Below, in pieces: positions 48,804-59,371 of a stretch of DNA of 64,000 bases; positions within the stretch are counted from its first letter, which is position 1; every line of letters begins with the position of its first letter. Below the pieces are notes generated by a model. It saw only the letters and a program-made list of their open reading frames with translations, did not search any database and was not told the DNA's origin. Source of the DNA: Capsaspora owczarzaki ATCC 30864 (lineage: Eukaryota > Opisthokonta > Filasterea); NCBI RefSeq assembly GCF_000151315.2, contig NW_011887298.1, forward strand, positions 998,530 through 1,062,529, written 5' to 3'. Made by a program: the position numbers and the translations under genes.

Positions 48804-50656
48804 ATGTCTTTGCCCTATTAGGACCCATTACACCAGCCAAAGACCGGACCCGCAGAAAAGCGTCTAGGGACCCTATAATAGTGGGCCCTCCCCCATTCCC
48901 TCGGGGTTGCGGTCGTTGATGATGATACACAGGCTGAGTAGGCACAGTGTTGTACGCAGTCCTGAAACAAACCACCAAAAAAAAAAAGTTTCAAGTGAGC
49001 TCAACCGCAAAACACATCATCCCGCACAAAGAAACCAACAACAACCGTCAAAAACAACACTCAACTGGTTGTAGGCGCGAGCGTCGCGAAGGAGAGCCTC
49101 CTCGTCCTCCTTGCGGCGGATGGACGAGAGAAGAACACAGCTGAAAACAAGGCCGAGCAGCTCGATGGCGGCGGCAGCAGAGCCAGCACCAATGGCAATG
49201 TTGGCATAGTGCTTCAGCTCGTGCTTGATGTCTTCATAGCAACCGTTGGCATAGCCGGGTTGGGGAATGTGGCAGACGTTCTTGGGGTCGGTGGTGGTCG
49301 AGTCCGTGCTGTTCCAGAAGCCGCAGCACTTGAGGTCGTTTTGGATGTCGTTCTTGGTGTCGGTGTCTGCGCTGTTGAACGAGTCAAACAGCGACTCGTC
49401 GAGCTGGTGGACAAAACAATGGAAGAATCAAAAATGAATTTAGAAAAAAAAAGGGGGGAGGGTTGTTCCAATAGAAGCAAACTCGGCAGTGTGACTTACA
49501 TCACCAGAGTACTTCCAAGCAACGACAGCGATGGTGATTTGGGCGGCAATGAAGATGATCATGAAAGCAAAGTACTGTTACGGCGTGCAATGTCAGAAAA
49601 TGCTCGAGACAAAAAGCTCCAAGACGAAACAGCTGCTTCCGGGCTTTCATCACTTACAGCCTTAAGCATGCCGCGGCTCTCTCGGTTGGCGCCGCAGCAG
49701 CCAAAGAATGCGAGGAGGAAAATAAAGGCGCCGACAATAATCAGACCTGTCAAAGCAAAAAAAAAAAAAAAAAAAAAAAAAAATGAGAAAGGTGCCAAAA
49801 CGGTTTAAAAAAACACCCAGCATGACAAGCTACAACCGGAATACAGCAAAAGAACAAAAAGAATAGACAAGACAAAAAATCAAAGATGTGACGACAAAGC
49901 GGGTTTCATTGCCAAGGCGCACAATGGAAAAAAAAACAACGCCATTGGAACAGAACGACGTGAAGAAGAAGACAAAAGTATAAAATAAAATAAAATAAAA
50001 TATAAAAATATCAAAGTCAACTTTACCCCATGAGAGATTGAAGCTCTTGAGCTGCTCAATGCTGCCGCGCTGGGTCGTGTAAATGCCGAGGCCGAGAATG
50101 GTGCCTCCGAGGACCTGTATGCCAGATAGAGGGGGGGCCAGGTTGTAAGTACAGTGAGCGACAGTCAAACCTAAACCCAAAAAAAAAAAAAAAAAAAAAA
50201 AAACTTGATGACGAAACGGTCGTCGTCGTTGTTGGGCTTTTTGTTGTGTTGTTTGTGCTGTCGCTCGTCCACACTCTTCTGCGCTGCTCTCTATCAGTCA
50301 GCGCGAACGTCAACGACGGAGGGGGGAGCGAGCGTTGTGCGAATGGACGCGCGCCGTGTCGAGCATTGCGTTCAGCCCCACGAGTTCCATCATTGTTCAT
50401 TCAAAATAAAATAGCATAAAAAACCCAGCTTTTTTTTTTTTTTTTTTTCTGGTTCCGTTTTGTCGTCGCGCGGGTTACTCTACCGGACGACCCCCAACCA
50501 CCGAACCCCCATGCAGCGTGAGACGAGGTGTGTGTGTGTGTGTGCGTGTGAGCAACGGCAGCGAAACGACAGACAAGCACGCACCAGGAAGAGGAGGTTG
50601 AAGATAACGAGGAGATACTTGGCACAGCGTGCGCCGCCGCCGATCGTCGGTTGCAT
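48804..50656 (-). CDS. Tetraspanin (3' end uncertain, runs toward the gap)
   Basis: Exons on the minus strand: 50656-50585, 50114-50027, 49746-49658, 49574-49500, 49403-49066 and a last one from 48961 downward. Span 1 is YLLVIFNLLFLVLGGTILGL. Span 2 is LIIVGAFIFLLAFFGCCGAN, with the conserved small-loop cysteines. Span 3 is YFAFMIIFIAAQITIAVVAW. The large loop has the hallmark CCG (KCCGFWN) with two further cysteines (VCHIPQPGYANGCYEDI), and span 4 is IELLGLVFSCVLLSSI. These features define the family; the members organise membrane microdomains. The last exon encodes a tail (YNTVPTQPVYHHQRPQPRGN) whose stop is not seen before the homopolymer at 48803, so the given end is a limit, not a stop. 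Its donor is a weaker GTTGAG. Confidence 0.88.
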
Positions 50657-51109
50657 GATGATTGAAAGTATGAATGAATAAACTCAAAGACTGAATGCAT
50701 CCAAAACAAGGAAAATGAAAAAAGAAGGATAAAATGGGGAAAATGGAAATGGAGATCGAGGATGGGTGGATGGATGGAGGATGCGTTTGGGAACAGAGAG
50801 AGACGCCGTCACAGCAACAAAAAACCAGCATTCTCAGACTTGAAAAGGCCTCTCGTTTTCTCGAGGGTCTCTTCTGTGGTCAAGATGGTGAACAGCTCGA
50901 TTGCATTGGAAATTGCTCATCTGCGAAAGCGTTTGGTTGATCCATTCCCGAAGCCCGCGCTCAGACTGAACGCCTCCTCGCTTGACCTCTACTTGTGATG
51001 CTGTACAGCACAAGTGCTCAATTCTTTGCATTGGAGTTACTCATCTATTCCCAATTCATTGACGAATGAGACCAGTCTCTATCTGAAACCAAAAAGCCCT
51101 TCTGAAACA
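50657..51109. promoter_or_regulatory. Divergent upstream region, tetraspanin / SAP30BP
   Basis: 453 nt between outward-facing starts. A short frame at 50884-50998 shows no domain, so I treat the stretch as upstream sequence. Confidence 0.35.
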
Positions 51110-52162
51110 ATGGCAATCGCGCCAACTTCACAATCGTCTGCGTTGCGATTGGCAATGGCGTACTACGACGATGACGATGACGACGATGATGACAACAGCA
51201 ACAACAACAACACTAGTAATAATAACGATAGTAACAGGGATAGTACGACCAATGACAGGAGCACTGGCGATGGCACAACTCTGGACCACGCTCAGCAGAG
51301 CGAGCAATCACAGCCACACCAAGACCATCACCATCAAGACCATCATCATCATCATCGCGATGACGACCAGTACGGGCACAGTAATGCTGCCACGCCAATG
51401 GACACTGCAGAGCAGCGACCTCAACGCAACCAAGTCGTCGCTCAAACCGAGTCGCACCGCCACGACGACGACCGCGACGACGACGACGATGCCGCAGACC
51501 AAGTGCCTGCGAATGGACCGTTCTTGGACACGCGAGGGGTCGTGCTGCCGCCAATCCCAACGGGCCCGTGCGATCCCGCGCTGCAGCGCCAGATTGCCGC
51601 CTTCATTCGCATCAAGCAGACCAACTCGGGCGCGACATTCAACCAGCGCCTGTTTGCAAGCAAAGCATTCCGCAATCCAATCATCTACGAGAAACTCGTG
51701 CAGTTTTGCGAGACGGACGAGTACGGATCCAACTTGGTGCTCGAGGCGCACCGAGACCGCTTCCAAGAAGACAGCCTCTACGAAGCCCTTGCGCAACAGC
51801 AGCAGGATTTCATTGCAGAGAAGGCGCGCCAGTTTCATTTGCAGCAGCAGAACATCAGCCATGTGCACCACTTTGGCAAGCGGCCTGGGTCAAGCACCGC
51901 AACTGCAGTTGGAGCCTCTGCCGCTCAGACCGCCGCTCAGCAGCGCGCAGCCACCTCCTTTGTGTCCGCCGGCACCATGCAAAGCAGCAATACACATTCT
52001 CCTCAGGTCCGCGGCAAGTGGGACGGCCCTCAGCAAGCCCCAGGGCCGTACATTGGCGGCGCGAGCGCAACATCTAGCGGCGCCGCGCTCAATCCAGCCG
52101 TCGCAGCAGCGATCGCGAAAATAACGCAAAACCTGCCTTCGTCATCACAGGGAAGGAGATAG
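51110..52162 (+). CDS. SAP30BP: SAP30-binding protein (HCNGP family)
   Basis: An intronless 350-residue frame. The first 150 residues are low-complexity Asp, Asn and His runs. The HCNGP domain follows: VLPPIPTGPCDPALQRQIAA, NQRLFASKAFRNPIIYEKLV and QFCETDEYGSNLV, then EDSLYEALAQQQQ. The run FRNPIIYEKLVQFC is almost identical to human SAP30BP (FRNPSIYEKLIQFC). RGKWDG near the end matches the RKSKWDS motif. Family members act in transcriptional repression with SAP30 and in splicing of short introns with RBM17. The first ATG that leaves the known domain intact was used. It is convergent with TRAPPC3. Confidence 0.9.
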   Translation: MAIAPTSQSSALRLAMAYYDDDDDDDDDNSNNNNTSNNNDSNRDSTTNDRSTGDGTTLDHAQQSEQSQPHQDHHHQDHHHHHRDDDQYGHSNAATPMDTAEQRPQRNQVVAQTESHRHDDDRDDDDDAADQVPANGPFLDTRGVVLPPIPTGPCDPALQRQIAAFIRIKQTNSGATFNQRLFASKAFRNPIIYEKLVQFCETDEYGSNLVLEAHRDRFQEDSLYEALAQQQQDFIAEKARQFHLQQQNISHVHHFGKRPGSSTATAVGASAAQTAAQQRAATSFVSAGTMQSSNTHSPQVRGKWDGPQQAPGPYIGGASATSSGAALNPAVAAAIAKITQNLPSSSQGRR

Positions 52163-52330
52163 ATGCTGTGGTGTCCAACAATACAAACTTTGGTGTTAGA
52201 TCTACATTTGTGTTTTGGAAAGCGCTTCCGCTATCGAATCTATCGAATCGGGAAAAAGTTCACACAATATTTTTGATTTTTGACATGTACAAAAAGCAAG
52301 CACGAGCATAGGCTTTGCGCTCGTCTGCGG

Positions 52331-53278
<948 letters not shown>

Positions 53279-53433
53279 TTAAGAAGAGTGAGACTGAGAT
53301 GTGATGTTACTTGTATTGTGTTTTGAATATTGTAAGAATAATGCAACGTGGTTTAAGCTCAGAGATTGTCTTTCAAGGCACCGGTCTCGATTTGTTTTTC
53401 GGTTTTTTTGGGATTTTGGTCGTTTCAGGCGTC

Positions 53434-55002
53434 TCATGCCAGGGCAACCGCGGCGGTCGCAGCGGTTTGCATCAACGAAACAGCCACTGGCAAGACCGTC
53501 CTCAAGATTTGCTTCCTGTGCTTCGTGTCACGCTTTTCCAACATTCTCGCGACCAAATTGAAAAGAGAATACGGGAAATATGAATTTGAAGTCGAACTTC
53601 GAGCCATTGCGATGTATCCGCGATCAAGCAAGTAGTGTAGTGTTTCATTCAACCGCGACTTGTCTTTCCGATCCACCTTGCCTCCATCTTGAAGAGTCTT
53701 CCACAAGTCGTCGACGTCGGCCTGTTCCAGCGGTTTGAATTCCGAATGCCATGCATTTTGTTGAATGTATTCAGCGTCGTCGGTCGTAGCGTCCTCAGGG
53801 TACATGCGAAGGAGGATTGACTTGTTATCGTGAATGAGCAGGTCCAACATAGCCAAGTGGAGATGCCGTGCCGCAAAGTGATTCATGTAATTCGTGTTTA
53901 CCTCGCTGCTCGACAGGTCATTGGGTGGCGTGGCTGTGCCGGTGTCCACCTTGCCAATCTCACGTGCATTGGCTCCAACCATGTAGAGTATATGACGGTG
54001 ACGAGCAAGAATGTCGTTCGTGGGTTTCGGCTGGCGCAGTAGCATTCCCACGACATCGATGTCAACAGGCGTCGGCGTGTAGACGCGTTGGACGGAGAAC
54101 TTTGTGTCATTTAAATTGGGCATGCCTTGAAAACTTAGAGGGAACTCCGTCTCCTGGTCGCCACAGATGAGACTGGGCAACGTGGCGGAGGAGCCGCACA
54201 AGACAACAGCAACCAGACCTTCGGTGCTGTTTCCAAAAACTTGAAATCCGGCCAACGTGGCGGCGAAAGAGTCTCTCGTCGCAAAACGGTAGCCCTCGTC
54301 AAGTTCATCGACGATAAGCAGCATACGTAGGCCGTGAGCATCCAAAAAATTCAGCAGGGCCGCGTGCGCAGGCTGACCCTGCCCCACCTGAAAATTGGCA
54401 TCATCGGGCACCTTGAGCGCGCGTAGCACGCTGTTCAGTCCACCGTGCTCGTCTACCAGAGGGTGAGTTTGTGCTTGAATGCCCGTGTAATTGAGATAAA
54501 CCGGTATCACATTAGGCCAAAGGCTGGCAGCAGCTTTGATGAATGTCATGCAAGTGGCCGTCTTGCCGATACCCTTAGCGCCAACCAGAGTTCGAGTGGC
54601 TGCGCCATTGCGGCCTTCATACTTTCCAGCGCTGAGAAAGTTTGTGAGATTCGTGAGGTAATCCAGGATGTCGTTGTGGGCTGGGGTTTCGTATAAAAAG
54701 CCAGGTCGTTGCTGACGCACTTGTTGTGTCGTACAAAAGGCAGCGCAGGGGGATGATGTGCATTGCGGGAAGGTGCGCGCAACATACAAACCGCGCTCCG
54801 CGTTGCGCCTCGCTTCTTTATTGGCTACCGGGAGAGAAGTGGTGGACATCAAGGGAGGTGATAGCGAGTCAAAGTGACCTGGCACGGATGCGACTGAGCT
54901 GGACGAGGGTGCAATGGCCGGTGCAGCTAGGTTGGACGCTGTTGGGTGTGCAGTGGTCGATCGCCAAGGAAGCTTGAACTTGGGGAACTTTATGGGCTTC
55001 AT
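53434..55002 (-). CDS. AAA/STAND-like ATPase of unknown function
   Basis: An uninterrupted 522-residue frame beginning MKPIKFPKFKLPWRS. After a Ser/Pro-rich N-terminus of about 90 residues comes a P-loop domain. It has TLVGAKGIGKTATC (Walker A, about 136-147), LPSLICGDQETEFPLSF and a Walker B-like RMLLIVDELDEGYRF near 227-240. GSSATLPSL may hold a sensor residue. The C-terminal part (LDLLIHDNKSILLRMYP, LLDRGYIAMARSSTSNS) looks helical, possibly a winged helix. No family could be named; the motif style recalls STAND-type ATPases. It has no visible partner gene and no signal peptide. Neighbours TRAPPC3 and PGS1 give no functional clue. Confidence 0.65.
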   Translation of the reverse strand: MKPIKFPKFKLPWRSTTAHPTASNLAAPAIAPSSSSVASVPGHFDSLSPPLMSTTSLPVANKEARRNAERGLYVARTFPQCTSSPCAAFCTTQQVRQQRPGFLYETPAHNDILDYLTNLTNFLSAGKYEGRNGAATRTLVGAKGIGKTATCMTFIKAAASLWPNVIPVYLNYTGIQAQTHPLVDEHGGLNSVLRALKVPDDANFQVGQGQPAHAALLNFLDAHGLRMLLIVDELDEGYRFATRDSFAATLAGFQVFGNSTEGLVAVVLCGSSATLPSLICGDQETEFPLSFQGMPNLNDTKFSVQRVYTPTPVDIDVVGMLLRQPKPTNDILARHRHILYMVGANAREIGKVDTGTATPPNDLSSSEVNTNYMNHFAARHLHLAMLDLLIHDNKSILLRMYPEDATTDDAEYIQQNAWHSEFKPLEQADVDDLWKTLQDGGKVDRKDKSRLNETLHYLLDRGYIAMARSSTSNSYFPYSLFNLVARMLEKRDTKHRKQILRTVLPVAVSLMQTAATAAVALA

Positions 55003-56097
55003 GGAACTTTGAGAATGAAACGCAGTTAGCCGAACTGAAAGCACCAAGCTGTCTGATTTGTGCGCCTACTGCATGCCTCAACAATCATACTTGTCATCCG
55101 GTACGTTGCACGACGCAGTGTGTTGCGTCTTACCACCTCATAACGCGAGAACAAGTAAGCTGAAGAAGTCTAAAGAACACAAACGCATTTTGGCGCAATT
55201 TTGAAATTGTTCTCAAGTCTACCCAACCTCACAGAACCACAAGCCGCGATCGACTGGTTCCAACGCGAAGTATTTGAATGCATGCGATGGCAGAATCCAG
55301 CAGCAGCTCAACTCTGTACATTGCCTGGCTGTGCAAATTTGCATCACACCAAACAAAACTATCTTTCTTTCTACTGTCTCAACTTCTTTCTGTTTGAGCT
55401 CGCCCTCGCCCTCCAGTGTTTTATAGATATCTCAAGTCGTGTATACCCGACACGGCGAAAGCAGCGCGAGATGGCTCTGATGATGCGAGCCGAACAGACA
55501 CGCCTTGCTTGATTCACAAATGAACAATCGAACAACTCAAACAACTCACTGTCAAGATGAACAATACAACAACTCACTGTCAGACGAGAATCACACAGCA
55601 GCTGGAGACGGAAAAAGGCGGGCAGAAAAAGAAGGAATGGATTTCTCAGCAGGCGCAATTCTAGCAGGTCGCCTTTCTTCTTACCCTGACCCCCGTCGCT
55701 TTGCACAATTAGGTTTTGATCAATTTGCTACCGATTAAAGTGGAAGACTCCTCTTGGCAACTTTTTTTTTTTGGGGGGGGGGGTTCTGGCTCGGTTGGTT
55801 GTGACCCGGACCAAAAAAAATGACCTTCCCCTCCCTTCCTCGCAGTGTTTCAGCATCCCAACGTGGAAACCTGCCTAGTATGATGCTATTGCACCCTCTG
55901 CATCGATTTACTGAGGAGGAGGGGCGAAAAGTCAAGATCACCATTGCGGTCTGATCGCATTCTCAGCGAGTTTGAGATTTTCAGCCATTCAGTCTTTTTT
56001 TTTTGCTTATTCTTTTGGCGATCGACTTCATTCTTTATAGATTGCTGTTGTTGTTGTCATCGAGTTGAGCTTTTGTTAGAGTGGTGCTGTTCCAGAG
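55003..56097. other. Intergenic, orphan ATPase upstream / PGS1 upstream
   Basis: 1.1 kb between divergent starts. A plus-strand frame at 55201-55512 lacks an ATG start and any domain. T10/G10 runs occur near 55762-55782. Nothing else is seen. Confidence 0.5.
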
Positions 56098-58293
56098 ATG
56101 ATGAGGATGATGATGGCGACGCCTGCCGCTGCTCTCATCGCCAAGACCGCTTCTCCACTCCGGCGGCGACCGTTCGTGTCTGCATTGGCTGCATCGTGCA
56201 CATTGATGCATGCACAACAGACGCCGAGTTTGACAACGGGGAGGCGATCTGCTTCAACATCTGCGTCCATGCAGCCTGCTACAACCACCGCAGCGACCAG
56301 GGCTGATACCGACTGGCTCGCACTGCGACCGAGCTTCAAGATCAATGCCAGCAACGTCCGCGTGCTGCATGAGCCGTCCGACTTTTTCTCAACGCTGCTG
56401 GTATGTGTAGAGCGCCTTATTCTGCGAGCATCCTCGTGTTGCGTTCATCCAATCATCATCGTGACCATCGTGATCATGCTGCTATATGGGTGGTAACAGT
56501 AGTAGTAGTAGTATTGGAATCTCATTTGTGTGTATTTGTGTTGCAGAAAGGCGTTGCCCAAGCAAAACGACAAATCACTCTTGCTTCGCTCTATTTAGGC
56601 ACCGGCGCGCGAGAACGCGAGCTAGTAAGGAAGCACGACCTGGCTTTTGTGCACCCAATGTGTGCAAGCCCGTGTTTGGCTTATGATTCTACTCTGTTTC
56701 AATCGCGACCAAAGGCCTCACATTCAACATTTGTTTTCCCGCTCGACAGATTGAAGCACTTCATCTTGCCCTCTCCACACGACCTGAACTGCGTGTGAAT
56801 ATTCTGCTCGACTGCATGCGAGGATCTCGTGGCGAGAACGAAAAGAAGAGCAGCCGTGCCATGCTGCTGCCTCTTCTGGAACGTTTTGGAGATCGCATCA
56901 CACTGTCGCTCTATCACACGCCGTTGCTTCGATCTCTGAAGAAGAAGCTCATCCCAGCCAAGTTTGATGAAACAATCAGTGTTCAGCACATGAAGCTGTA
57001 CATGTGGGACGACACCATTTTGTTAAGCGGGTAAGGGTTTTTGGGTCGACATCCAATCGAGTCAAAGTTGTGTCCCACTCACTCACACACACACATGATT
57101 TGTCTGATTCCCCTCTCCTCAGAGCCAACCTGAGTCAGGACTACTTTACCAATCGTCAGGATCGTTACATGCTGTTTGAAGACTGCCCAGAAGTTGTCGG
57201 ATTCTTCCAAAAAGTCAGCCGAGTGGTTGAGGAGCACTCATACCGCGTGAGCAGCAAGAATACCCTCGAAGCGCGCCGATTCGATCCCCTCGCATGCTCT
57301 ATTGATGAATTTGGTGCAAGTATGGCCGCAGGCATGCGTGCCATTCTCGCTCAAGCGCCGCAACATTCGCCCGCGCAGCGTCCGGCCTCCACGGAAGCAT
57401 TGGTGCTCCCGTCCATCCAACTTGGTTGCTTTGGATTCAAGCACGACCAGGCCATCACGTCGCATATTTTGAGCTCAACCCCGACGGACTGCGCTGTTTG
57501 GGTTGCGTCGGGCTATTTCAACTTTCCCGAATCGTATCAGCAACTGGTTCTCGGCCAAAGCCAAGGTGCCACCAAGACTGAGTTTAAGATTCTGACAGCT
57601 GCTCCGTTGGTAAGCTTGCTGCTATTAAGCACAAGAGAGGAGAAGCGAAGACTGGGAGAATGTTCGGTCTGACTTTCTTTGCCTTGGCCCGCTTCTCACA
57701 TCCGTTTCCTCCACTCCACGCTGTCGTCTCACTGCTAGGCGAATGGATTTTTCGGCGCGCGTGGTATTCCAGGACTGGTTCCGGCCGCCTACACCAGTAT
57801 TGAGCGCGCCTTCTTGCGACGCGTGGAAGCACTGAATGCACCCGATAGAGTGCAACTGTTTGAATGGATGAAGCCTCAGTGGACCTTCCATGCGAAAGGC
57901 ATGTGGTTTTACCATGCATCTGCACCGACCCCACACATGACGCTTGTCGGATCTTCCAACTTTGGTGAGTTTGGTGGTCGCTTCTGACTTTTTCATTGTT
58001 TCTTTGTTTTGTTTGTTTTGCTTTGTTTGCTTGAAGGTTATCTACTGTCCCTATGTCTAACACTTGCTTTCGTGTGATCTTGTGCAGGAATTCGGTCGAT
58101 ATTGCGAGATATCGAGGCACAGGTAGCGCTAGTCACCGACAATGGCCAGCTCCAACAGCAACTGCATGTGGAACGCGAGCGACTCTTCGGAGCCAGTACC
58201 CGCGTCACCTTAGCGAGTTTGAATAGTCAGCCAGAGAGAGCAGTGTCCACCAGTGTGGCACTAACGACGCAGGTCATCAAGACATTCTTTTGA
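56098..58293 (+). CDS. PGS1: Mitochondrial phosphatidylglycerophosphate synthase
   Basis: Six exons, 56098-56400, 56547-56624, 56750-57030, 57123-57609, 57739-57964 and 58088-58293, encode 526 residues. A basic Ser/Ala/Arg N-terminus suggests mitochondrial import. The first HKD motif is HMKLYMWDD followed by SGANLSQDYFTNRQDRY. The second is FHAKGMWFY followed by VGSSNFGIRSILRDIEAQVA, including the family's lack of the second Asp. The enzyme joins CDP-diacylglycerol and glycerol-3-phosphate, the committed step to cardiolipin. This is the phospholipase D-fold type found in animals and fungi. AATAAA follows the stop by 20 nt. Confidence 0.95.
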
Positions 58294-58980
58294 TTCGAAT
58301 ATTCTGGTTTTCAATAAACACTACAATCTCCGACTAGATCCGCTCCAATAATGTCAATGAAGTGATTAATTGACTTGTATGTGCTTGTTGGTGCTTTCGA
58401 GGCTGACATGGAGATGCTGGGTGCACTTTCCCCGAGTTGTCAAAGTGTCGCCGTTCGAACGATTTCTTGGGACTAGGACCTGTCTGCTTTGCCGATCTCG
58501 AGTTTAATTAGATGACAAAAATGATTGTTTATGCCTTGAAATGTCGCAGAGCCTGTTGTTCCTGTTGGTAAAGAGATCGGGTTTTCGAGAAAAAGTCGAG
58601 TTTTCGAAACTTTGCACGGGGTTGGCTCTTGGAGCTACTGGCCAAATAACGTCTGCTGATTGATGTTCAATATGCTATTGTATCTATCCTTGTGTATCTT
58701 GATGAATTCAGGGACGCAAAAAATCTTTAGGGCTGGACAAGCTGAACTTTGTGTTTGGCAAGGTAAGGAAGAGTGAACGAATGCAGCACGAAACCAAAAA
58801 ACGAAGGTCGACCTGACTTCTTTTCGGGATCGCAACTCTCACATGTCCGAGACGGGAAAAAAAAAGCGTTAGAGCAATGTACTCAGTCATGTGAGTGGTG
58901 TGTTCGCTTGCGTCGGGAGCTAGAAGGAAGAAAAAAAAACAAACAAAAAAAAGCAAAACAAAAACAAGAAAAAAAAAACG
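58294..58980. other. Intergenic, PGS1 3' flank to tRNA-Gly
   Basis: 687 nt without a supported gene. Its right end (58929-58980) is A-rich and serves as the T-run terminator of the tRNA on the other strand. Confidence 0.5.
58313..58318 (+). terminator. Polyadenylation signal of PGS1
   Basis: AATAAA lies 20 nt after the TGA stop of PGS1. Confidence 0.6.
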
Positions 58981-59051
58981 TGCGAACGCCGAGAATCGGA
59001 CTCGGGTCAAGTCGTTGGCAACGACCTATTCTGCCACTGAACCACGTTCGC
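58981..59051 (-). tRNA. tRNA-Gly (anticodon GCC)
   Basis: The minus strand folds into a full cloverleaf of 71 nt. The acceptor stem is GCGAACG/CGTTCGC with discriminator A. The D arm GTTC-AGTGGCA-GAAT is identical in plan to eukaryotic tRNA-Gly. The anticodon stem GGTCG/CGACT closes the loop TTGCCAA, anticodon GCC. The T stem is CCGAG/CTCGG. The A box TGGTTCAGTGG is perfect. The T loop is TCCGATT, with C instead of the usual T at position 55. A run of T follows two bases after the discriminator, a normal Pol III terminator. CCA is not encoded and there is no intron. Confidence 0.93.
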
Positions 59052-59371
59052 ATTTCTTGATGCATTACGGTGGGGCAAAAGAGCATCCGACTAAATCGAC
59101 ATGGGATTGAAAAATTGGTGCAAAGGGGAAAGCAGAGGCGGACTGCTACTCGTTCAATGTCATGTCGAGCCACTACACGCATAGACATCAATTGTTTTCA
59201 ATTGGTCCGTCCCCTCGTCTTCGACTCCTCTGGTTTCCGTTTTTTTTTTGTTTTGTTTTTTTTTTTTCCGTTTTCTGGCTGAAAGCTGCAAACATCGGGT
59301 AAAATCACGCCACTTCAGAGTAAACGATATGTGCTAAAATGGGCCATGCAAAAGACTTGACTTGTTGGATA
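59052..59371. other. Intergenic, tRNA-Gly upstream / ACAD11-like 3' flank
   Basis: 320 nt with a T-rich patch near 59239-59270; no gene seen. Confidence 0.5.

Noticed and set aside
55201-55512. A 103-codon plus-strand frame upstream of PGS1.
   Set aside because: It begins with a non-ATG codon, shows no domain, and is not joined by plausible splice sites to anything.
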